Below are positions 56,201-64,000 of a stretch of 64,000 bases of DNA, one piece after another. The stretch comes from Dryocosmus kuriphilus (taxonomy: Eukaryota > Arthropoda > Insecta > Hymenoptera > Cynipidae). The notes under the pieces are model-generated. The model ran no database searches. It worked only from the letters and a program-made list of their open reading frames with translations, and was not told the DNA's origin. Position 1 is the stretch's first letter. Every line of letters begins with the position of its first letter. The translations under genes and the position numbers were made by a program. The DNA lies in the NCBI GenBank assembly GCA_038277395.1, contig CM076189.1, positions 107,558,154 to 107,622,153 of the forward strand, written 5' to 3'.

Positions 56201-57725
56201 TTTCTGAATATCTAACTTTAATAATTTAAGAATTAACTTAAGAAAAAAATTTTAAAAAAGGAATAAATGTTTAACTTTTTTTATTAATGATAAGCCACTA
56301 ATAAAAATAAAGATATTTTTCCTTCATTATTGAAGTTAAATTTAAATTTTGAATAATAATTAGTTTTTTATGAAATACTTGACACGCTGTTTCTGGCACT
56401 CTTTCAATTTTTAATTAAAAGCTTCTTTATTACATATTAAATTGATTTATTGAAAAATTATTAATGTGGCTGATAAAAAACAACGAAAAATAAATATCAA
56501 ATACAGAAACTAACGAAAAAGAAAATTACCGAAGAATAAATATATCGAGTTGTACAAAAAACGAATTCGAAAGTATCCGAATTTAAAATTTGCTGAATTA
56601 TCTAATTTACGAACTATACAATTAATGAATTATTAATTTCCCCTAAATTCTTCAATTTCCGAAATTAGAATTCCGAAAATATTAAATTTATGAATTTTTT
56701 CTGAAAATTGGCAAACTAGCAAATTAAAAATTATTCATTTTCTCAAACTTCTTACATACACGATAATTAAAATTGTTTCAATATTAAAATAATTAAATAT
56801 CTATTTTCAACAATTTCAATTTATAAAGTTTTAAGTTTCAGCAATTTTACATTTTGGGGATTTAAGAGTTTGTAGGAAACCACATATTGGTTAATTCTCT
56901 AATTCGCTAATTTGTATTTTCGAAAAATCCCTTTTTAGTTGATTTTTTTATATTCTTTATTTATTTTTTCGTTACTCTTTATTAGAATTTAAATAATATT
57001 TATTTGTGATTATCTAACAACCAGATATTCATTTTCAAAAATTTTTCTTTCAGTAACCTTAAATTTCAGCACTATTAAATTTGGGAATTTAAGATTCTGG
57101 AAGAAATGGCTAACTTGTTAATTTTAATATATAATTCTAAAATTTAATAATTCGACTATTTTAGAAGTCAGAGTTTCAATACATTAATGGGAGAATAATA
57201 ATTATTTAATCTTCTAATTTGCTAGTAATGTTGTTCGTAAATTTAATGACTCGGAAAATTTTTATTTCAGATACTTTTAAACGCGTTTTCTTTAGAATTC
57301 TGTGTTTTCTCTTTTCGATGACTAAAAGCTTATTATTTTAAATTTTATAAACTTTATTAATCTTTAGTTTATATTTTTGAAAGTTTTCTATCTTATTGGT
57401 TTTTTTGTTATTTTTCATTAATCTCAGATTTAAAGATTTTCAAGGAGTTACGAAAAATTGATAAGATTTAGAGGGATCTTAGAGGATTTGTATCTTGTAA
57501 ATAAATAATAATTGAATTTAGGGAAAACAGCTTGCAGATTTTTAAAGGGAAGCTTACAATTTCCGAAATTCTGAGTGCAGAGGATAAATATTTAATTAAT
57601 TAATAAAGGTAATAAATATTATTTAGCGGCTAGTGAAGAATAAAGAAAAATAAATACCGAATATATTATTAATGAAAATTATTAATAAAAAAATATTTTT
57701 TATTAATATATATACATATATATGT
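56201..57725. other. AT-rich non-coding DNA with R-start blocks
   Basis: Blocks near 56465 and 57625 repeat the R-start sequence found near 6832. Otherwise there is no recognisable feature. Confidence 0.4.
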
Positions 57726-60168
57726 CTGTTTGGTGGGTTCCTGTCACCACTACGCAGCGCGTCCTCAGGTTGCGGATAGAGAAACGGTCGCTGAGGTTGA
57801 ATAGATTCTGAGTTTAACTGCGAATACAAGAATTAGCAGTCGCGGAGAGCCCCGATAGGAATCAGTCATGGGTGCGGTGAGCCCACACTGGAAGAAAATA
57901 GGTAGACGACCGTCATGGTTAGGGAGGACTCACCCTTTAGCGTCCATACGCAATAGAAGGGTTGTATCAAGCTGAGGCGCAACGTGTGTCCACGTATAAC
58001 CACTACCTGAACCAAAATGAAAAATTCTGCTGCACCATTGGGCACTATAACGATGAATCTGCCCGCAAGAGATGTGTGAAATAATTCGCCTGTATGTGCA
58101 ACTTGGTATGAATGCGAGTATGGTGCATTGCCTTGCAGGTGAGCGCTCGGATACGGGGCAGAAACCGTAAATTGCCTGACGGCAAGCCGACTTGATCCTT
58201 ATCAATGTCGGGCAGTTCCTATGCTTAGACCTAGGGAGGTATGGAGCTTATCACTCCTGGGGCGGCGGACTCACCTACGATCGGAACAGGATTTCTAACG
58301 TGCGGATTTCTTGAAAATATCATGGCTAATTTTAAGAAACAAACAAATACAGTAAAATATCTTAAGGCGAATTCTGAACGCGCGCAGTATAAATGCTGGC
58401 GGATTTCGCTATCTCATTGAGATAGCAAAGAGATACGATGTTGATATAATAGCAGTTCAAAAAACCTGCTGTCCGGGCGAGTTCGCGACAATTTCTAAGG
58501 ATAACTACACTCTACACTATGGGGGAGCTAAAGGCAACAAAACTGAGGGCCGGTTTTCTTATTAATAAACGAACTTCGTAAGCGGTTATCCATATGCAAC
58601 TCATTAACGGCCGGTTATTATATATTGTGCTAAAGGATAATTTCTACAAACAGGTGATAATCAACATGCACTAACCTGCCGAGAGCAAAGACGACGATAC
58701 TAAAGATCTTCTTTAAGAAAGAATCGAAGAAGTTTGTAACAAGTTAAAGAAGTTTGACGCAATAATATTATTGCGAGATTTCAACGCAAAAATTGTAAAA
58801 GAACCGATATATAGGCCTACAACACGGAACGAAAGTTTGCATTGCGTCAGCAATAATAATGGGACTAGAGTAATAGACTTTGCAGATTCAAAAAGCCTCG
58901 TTGTCAAAAGCACCTATTTTAAGGATAAAAATATACATAAGGGTATCTGGACATCACCAGATTGTATCACTCACAATCAGATTGATCAGGTTTTAATTGA
59001 CAGAAGACGTATAACAAATATTCTCGATGTAAAATCCTACAGGGGGAAGATTTAAATTCAGACCACTTTGTCGTCTATTGAAACTAAGACCTAGACTAGC
59101 GTTAAGTATGAAAAGTTGCCGCCCAGGGCCAACTGTCCATTTCAATATAGACAACTTTAAAATATCAAGAGAAACATTGAATTATCGAGTAAAGATTTCA
59201 AATATTTTCGAAGCTCTTCAAAAACTGAGAAACCATAGCGATTACTATGTGTAGGACCCGTAAGGGCTATATGAGAGAGGCGATAAAGACAGCTGCGAAA
59301 TGTATTATAGTTTTAAAGAAAGTAACCAGATGCAAACCGTTCTTCGACAAAGAGCGCAAAATATGTTTTGAAAAGCCAACTGAAGCCAAACCAACTAGTT
59401 TACAAAATAAGTCCCTCAAACGCATAGGAAGTATCTCGGGATTAGTAAAAGCACAAATAGGTTTTACGTATCCAGGAAAAGGGAGCGGGAAAAGAATAAA
59501 ATGCTAGCAATAGATACATATAGTAAACAAAATAACCCGCGCGAGATGTACAGGGAATCAATTTTCTAAAGAAAGGCTTTCAAAGTAGAACGGAAGTAAT
59601 GAGCGACGAGAATGGCAATCTCGTAGCTAATGTGATAGAGAGACTAAATTTATGGCAAAACTATTTCGATAAACTATTGAGCGTAAGCGCATCCAACTTT
59701 GAAGTTAATCTCGGTCAAATCCACGCTGCTGATCCACTAATCCATGACCCTACTGATAGAGAAATAAAAACGGCCATAAAGAAGTTCAAAAATAACAAAG
59801 CCGCAAGCATTCACGTCCCACCGTCAGAACTGATAAAAAAATGCGATACCCCGCCTCACAAGGCAAATTTATAAATTAATACGCGCAATCTGGAAAACGG
59901 AGCGCATACCGGAGGAATGGAATATCTCTACTATTATGCCCAATTTTAAAAAAGGCGATGATACTTCAGCTATTTCTCGACTTCAAAGAAAGCTTAAGAC
60001 TTTATTATAGGCGCATGAATGTACTGGATTCTGGAATTCTAGGTTGTACCAAGGAAATTGGTTGCTTTATCGAAGTTTCCTTAAGATAAACGGAAGTTTA
60101 CCTGAAGAGTTTTTGATGCATGATGGCCTGAAACAGGGCGACGCACTTTCGTGCATCCTTTTCAACTT
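57726..60168 (+). mobile_element. RTE-like LINE copy 2, decayed, cut in RT by another LINE
   Basis: It has the same 5' leader (57726-58321) and ORF start as the LINE at 1512-5120, in opposite orientation. Similarity ends at TTTTCAACTTA (60168), which corresponds to LFNL within RT. There the microsatellite tail of the next LINE (60169 onward, minus) begins. About 350 bp of the middle RT is also missing near 59960. It is older than copy 1, with many indels. Confidence 0.7.
58322..60168 (+). pseudogene. Endonuclease-RT ORF of LINE copy 2, heavily broken
   Basis: The start ATG at 58322 (MANF) is kept, but a frameshift follows within about 20 codons. Recognisable pieces are 58771-59055 (RDFNAKIVKEPIYRP, THNQIDQVLID; endonuclease, with the catalytic GDFN now RDFN), 59247-59507 (linker) and 59599-59874 (NGNLVANVIERLNLWQNYFD, RT-proximal linker). 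RT is present only as GLKQGDALSCILFNL in the last 60 bases. Not functional. Confidence 0.7.
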
Positions 60169-60832
60169 ACTATTATTATCATTATTATCATATGATTAAG
60201 ACGTTTCCCTTTGGGGGTAGGCGTAAACTCTCTCAGTTCTAGCCTCTCTACATTAACAGGGTTTAAGACATTTGTATGATTGTGGAAGGAAAGGAGTACG
60301 TATTGGAAGTTATAGATTACAGATCGATGCAGAAGTCGGATGCTGCTCATTCAAACAAGACACTAGTCCGAAAACACCACTCCGATCCAGGTTGCTGATC
60401 GATTTCCTTAGCGATCACCTCTGATGGAGAGCTTCGCACAGACATTTGTGGATCCAATCTATAAGACTAGGCAAAGCCCACCATGGCCCTTGAGCCTCCA
60501 AAATCATTCGTTTCTAGCGATCGTCACACATTCCTTATAGACTGTCCTTCGCCATACATCTCTATCTTGACACACAACCTTTGCTTCCTTTATAACCATA
60601 CATACTTTCATGCAAGCTCTTGTATTCCTATGGCTGTACATATCTTTTAACTTGATGGTCTCTTTCACGTATTCCCACCATTCCTTCCTCGGTCTGCCTT
60701 TCGTTCCTGACGGTTCACTTTTCCGAGATATACTTTCTTCGTTAAAAGTGCCTCACCCGTTCTCTCAACATGACCAAACCATCTCAACAAATTTCTTTCG
60801 CTCTTGTCCATCGGAGTTTCTTCTACGCCACA

Positions 60833-61318
60833 TTATTTCAGTAACCACTCGTCACTGGCTGTATCTATTAGTGTTTCACAGCAAATATTCTGCATGAAAC
60901 GCATTCCAACCGCGATAGCTTTACTTCTATCTTTTTCTTGATATGTCCAAGTCTCGCTACCATACAGCGTAATAGGTGCAAGTACAGAACCATATATTGC
61001 AATTTTGGCTTTATTTGTCACATTTTTACTTCTGTTAGTGGTCCGTACACTGCCTGTAACGTTCCTACCTTCGTTTATACGTCTGCAAATTTTTCTATTT
61101 ACCTTCACGTCAACAGTAGACAAGCGTCCAAGATACACGAAGTGGTCAACTTGTTCAATTTCATCACCGTTTAGAGAAATATTGCATACTGTTTTCTCTT
61201 CGCTTCTTTTGAACACGGTAATTTTTGTTGTATTTACATTAATTTTTAAACCCATACTCTTCACGCTATCATTCAGTCTGCTCAACATTCTCTGCAAATA
61301 TTTCACATATTCTACCAT
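60833..61318 (-). pseudogene. RT C-terminal domain of third LINE
   Basis: A 161-codon open piece reads YLQRMLSRLNDSVKSMGLKI, then ITVFKRSEEKT, DHFVYLGRL, and SVLAPITLYGSETWTYQ. These are the blocks after the YADD motif. The catalytic YADD region just upstream (61319-61410) is broken and followed by a (TA)n run. Confidence 0.65.
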
Positions 61319-61415
61319 AAGTTCTTAATCGTCTGCGAAAGTCAAACTACATACTTTCACTGTAGCGAAATCCACACCTTCTTCGTCTAAGCGCGCCATT
61401 CGTAGATATTTACCC

Positions 61416-61434
61416 ATATATATATATATATATA
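61416..61434. repeat. (AT)n microsatellite
   Basis: About nine AT units lie within the broken RT region of the third LINE. Confidence 0.85.
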
Positions 61435-61494
61435 CTAAATAATCACGATTACATGAAGCAACCTTGCCTGACTCCCTACCCGATATCAAAACAA

Positions 61495-61758
61495 TCACTC
61501 AGTTTTCCATTTATCCTTACGCTCGCTCAACTTTTTCATATGTTGCTTTAATTGATTTAAGAAGCCAACCGTTGACTCCATACTCTTTCGGAAGCTTCCA
61601 AAGTTTAACTCTGTCAGGCTTGAAGAAAGCTTTCTCCAGTTCAGTGAACGCGCAAAAACTTTTTTGCTTACTCTCAAACTTTCTCTGTAATCTGCCGCAT
61701 AGTATATATTTGATCTGCACATGATCTCCCAGTTACAGCTCCGCATTAGACCTCCCAA
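61495..61758 (-). pseudogene. RT core remnant of third LINE
   Basis: The frame holds LTELNFGSFRKSMESTVGFL and a CAFTELEKAFFKPD-like stretch in the overlapping phase (61517-61720). That stretch corresponds to the 'D-x-x-KAFD' RT block. A frameshift divides the two phases. Confidence 0.5.
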
Positions 61759-61863
61759 GTCTCGTCTTTTGTCATCTCAATGACTTTGGGAATAAGTGTT
61801 TAGCTGAATACTATGCCTATGGTACTGATTATGCTAATCGTTCTATACTTAGAACAGTTGACC

Positions 61864-62598
61864 TTATCTTCTTTTCCTTTGTGAATTGGAACGATGGGTG
61901 TCTTTCTTCAATTGTATGGATCTTCTCCATTCACAGCACATATGTTCGTCCATTCCTTCAGACACAAAACTAAAATTCGTCACCGTCTTAAGCATTGCAG
62001 ACGCAACTCCATCTAAGTTAACATCACTACAATTTTTCAGATTTTTAATTACCGTCTTAATGCTGAACGCGCTAATTCCTACTTCGCCGTCTTCAAACAA
62101 ATTTTCTAATGTACTTTCTTCTTTCTCGCCGTTGTTATGCTCTATAGCTTCACCTCCATACAGTTTCTGAGAATAAGCTTCCACATATCCCTTTAGTTTG
62201 ATTGTATCCCAAAACATATCTCCATCAGCATTCTTAATTCCGATCAAGTTATTAATAAAACCGGCTTTTCTATTTTCCTTCACGCACTTACAGAATGGCT
62301 CCTTATTTCTTTCGAAATCACTTTGCATTTTTATATCTTCTTCGGCTTTGATTTCATTCTTACTTTCTTTGAATAATCTGTTTGATTTTCTGTTTTTACT
62401 TCTATAGTCGATTCTTAATCTAGCCCTGTCTTCATTCCTGTGATCTTTGTTCCTATACAATCTTAGGCATAGTAGCTTCTTATCGTTAACTGCGACGCAT
62501 ATTTCATCATTCCGCCAATCGCGTCCATTCAACATCCATATAGTCGCATTTCCAGACACTTTAGAAGCACTCCCGAAGATGACTTTAAGTAATATCAT
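61864..62598 (-). pseudogene. N-terminal RT and linker of third LINE
   Basis: A 244-codon open piece, the longest of this LINE. It has a linker NGRDWRNDEICVAVNDKKLL and RLYRNK, then a basic helical region, CVKENRKAGFINNLIGIKNA, and ISAFSIKTVIKNLKNCSDVN followed by LDGVASAMLK. The last matches the 'K...K..G.D.I..E.LK' block that opens RTE-type reverse transcriptases. Both ends are broken. Confidence 0.6.
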
Positions 62599-62637
62599 CT
62601 ATGCACCCTCTACATTTTTATTTTCCAACTCCTTATT

Positions 62638-62856
62638 TCACTTCATTCTGTTTTGTTGTAAATAGACTCTTCTTTTATCATGGTATTCTATTTGAGTTTC
62701 TGGGTTCTGCAATTCCACTGTCTTGGTTCGCGATTGTTTCGCTTTCTTAATTTTTTCTCTCCTCCATCCTTGTGCCAGGCTAATCTTGGAAACTACGGGA
62801 TAGTGTTCTGTGTTTTTCCCCGTTTCGATTCGTTTTTGGGTCTCCGAACTTTTCAC
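62638..62856 (-). pseudogene. Endonuclease-RT linker fragment of third LINE
   Basis: The frame reads SRTKTVELQNPETQIEYHDK, resembling the 'L.NPE...Y' segment between endonuclease and RT in RTE-like LINEs. It is out of phase with 61864-62598. Confidence 0.4.
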
Positions 62857-62860
62857 TTAG

Positions 62861-63840
62861 GATCACGAGGAACTAAGATATCATTCAACGACTCCCAGAA
62901 GACGCCATTTTCTTCACTGCTTTCGCCGTCAACTGAAACGTAGCATGCTATACTAAATTGTCTCCTGGTTTACACTTTCATGCTATTCTACATTAATCTT
63001 GGAGATAGACATTTATACTCTTCGTTATGTTGTTTTGCTTTCTCATTCGTAATCAATCCATCACCTTCGCTAGCACACAAATCATTTCCTGTCTGAAGCG
63101 CGATTACGCAGTTTTATGTACTCGCTATTTCGCATCCTTTCTTCTTTGTTTAAGGTACACATAAAGTATTTAAGTTGTTCATATACATCGTATTGAGTAA
63201 TTCCTTCACTTTATAATCATTCACCCCTCGCGCATTTCAAATGCCCAATCTACATTCATCGCCTGAAACTATTCCGAAGGCATGCCTTTTACCAACAGAA
63301 GCATCGACCCAATTAGTTGAGGCTAAATCAGTGTTCGTATTATTCACTGTGTGAAGTTTACGCCCAACTACTAACTACAAGCGAAGAATGTACTCCACAA
63401 TTCAAAGCCGTTGTTCAAAATGTATAGCAAATTCGTCATAATGTGGGATGTGAACTCACGGCGTCAGTCTCACACCATAAAACTTCGGTCAATAGGAAGG
63501 AGAGAGAAGAAGAATGGAATGGATATAAAGGCAAAAGAAACGAGGTCAGATACAAGGGATTCCTGATTGTTCCATAACACTGAGGAGGGGACCGTCCTCC
63601 TCTAGCTGCCGTATTTTTATCTTTCTCGAAAATTCTCCGAGATATTTGAAAGAAGGATTATTTTAAGTACTTCATCGTTTCAAAGTATTTCACAGTATTC
63701 AAGTATTCGCACTTAAACGATTCAAATCATCAGAATTTAACCACTTACAATATTTGAAAAAATTCAAAATTTTTGGAAGATTAAAATGAAATATTCATCT
63801 CAGAAAGACGTCACATCGCCTCCCAGGTAGACCGAAACAC
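62861..63840. other. Non-coding, nothing recognised
   Basis: The endonuclease of the third LINE would be expected here, but no LGDFN or SDH motif was found in any minus frame. The missing 3' half of LINE copy 2 was also not seen. Confidence 0.4.
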
Positions 63841-64000
63841 AGAAAAACATACACGCACGTTGTAACAGGGTCATTGCAAGGCGAGGTTGGTGACGCGGGT
63901 CGTGCCCGGTCCCGTCTCGGTATCTACGAGGATTCCCGAGCGGGCCGGGTGTTACGAGATGTATCGACCGCCCGCATCAAGATCTTAGCAGGATTCTCGA
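63841..64000. other. GC-rich window edge, unidentified
   Basis: A sudden rise in GC content (TGACGCGGGTCGTGCCCGG...) marks a different sequence type that continues outside the window. No gene is recognised. Confidence 0.3.

Larger units (their letters stand above)
60169..62860 (-). mobile_element. Third LINE family (RTE-like), decayed
   Basis: It runs on the minus strand from about 62860 to a (TAATGA/TAATAA)n tail at 60169-60190. The C-terminal part has NLLRWFGHVERTGE (about 60750) and LYGSETWTYQEKDRSKA (60833-61318), both typical of RTE-type ORF ends. It differs in sequence from the other LINE here. It seems to have inserted into LINE copy 2. The upstream limit is uncertain and the endonuclease was not recognised. 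Confidence 0.6.

Noticed and set aside
63841..64000. LTR end starting TGTAACAGGG
   Set aside because: Cut by the window edge, with no partner or duplication to test.

Overview
This is a gene-poor, AT-rich stretch of a eukaryotic genome, most likely from an insect or another arthropod. The evidence is the mix of mariner DNA transposons, RTE-like and RNase H-bearing LINEs, and Gypsy LTR elements, together with GT-AG splice sites and the absence of any operon-like gene packing. The sequence alone does not support a species call. Almost every long open frame belongs to a mobile element, and almost all of these are broken.

Layout: 1-1500 and 44360-48060 are inverted copies of one segment. Each carries tandem, spliced-looking exons of an unknown gene. 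The left copy is split by an RTE-like LINE (1512-5120). Next come a recurrent composite repeat (S, 5519-6533), a complete but dead Gypsy element (Gypsy-A, 7209-12437) and a long AT-rich degenerate repeat (R). From about 12.4 to 37 kb lies a tandem segmental duplication with period near 12 kb. Its order is R, then a GC-rich palindrome island, then S, then a second Gypsy family (Gypsy-B). The two units carry different later insertions: two mariners and a 2.2 kb TIR element in unit 1, and a 2.55 kb TG...CA element in unit 2. Each unit or paralogous copy therefore shows the empty site of an insertion in the other. From 38.5 to 44.4 kb there is another S copy, a decayed transposon-type gene and a 5'-truncated RNase H LINE. 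From 48 to 52.4 kb there is a second TG...CA element, a third mariner and a candidate upstream exon. From 52.5 to 57.7 kb the DNA is AT-rich degenerate repeat. From 57.7 to 63 kb two LINE remnants lie nested.

The only candidate host gene is the exon array. Its internal exons are 486 nt (162 codons), start and end in phase 1, keep AG acceptors and GT donors, and are separated by introns of about 150 bp. Two exons (180-665 on + and 46241-46726 on -) have no frame break. Others carry indels, so each array is either a decaying gene or a source of alternative exons. A small phase-1 exon candidate at 52319-52402 (-) would fit upstream of the minus array. No function is recognised. No tRNA, rRNA or CRISPR array was seen.
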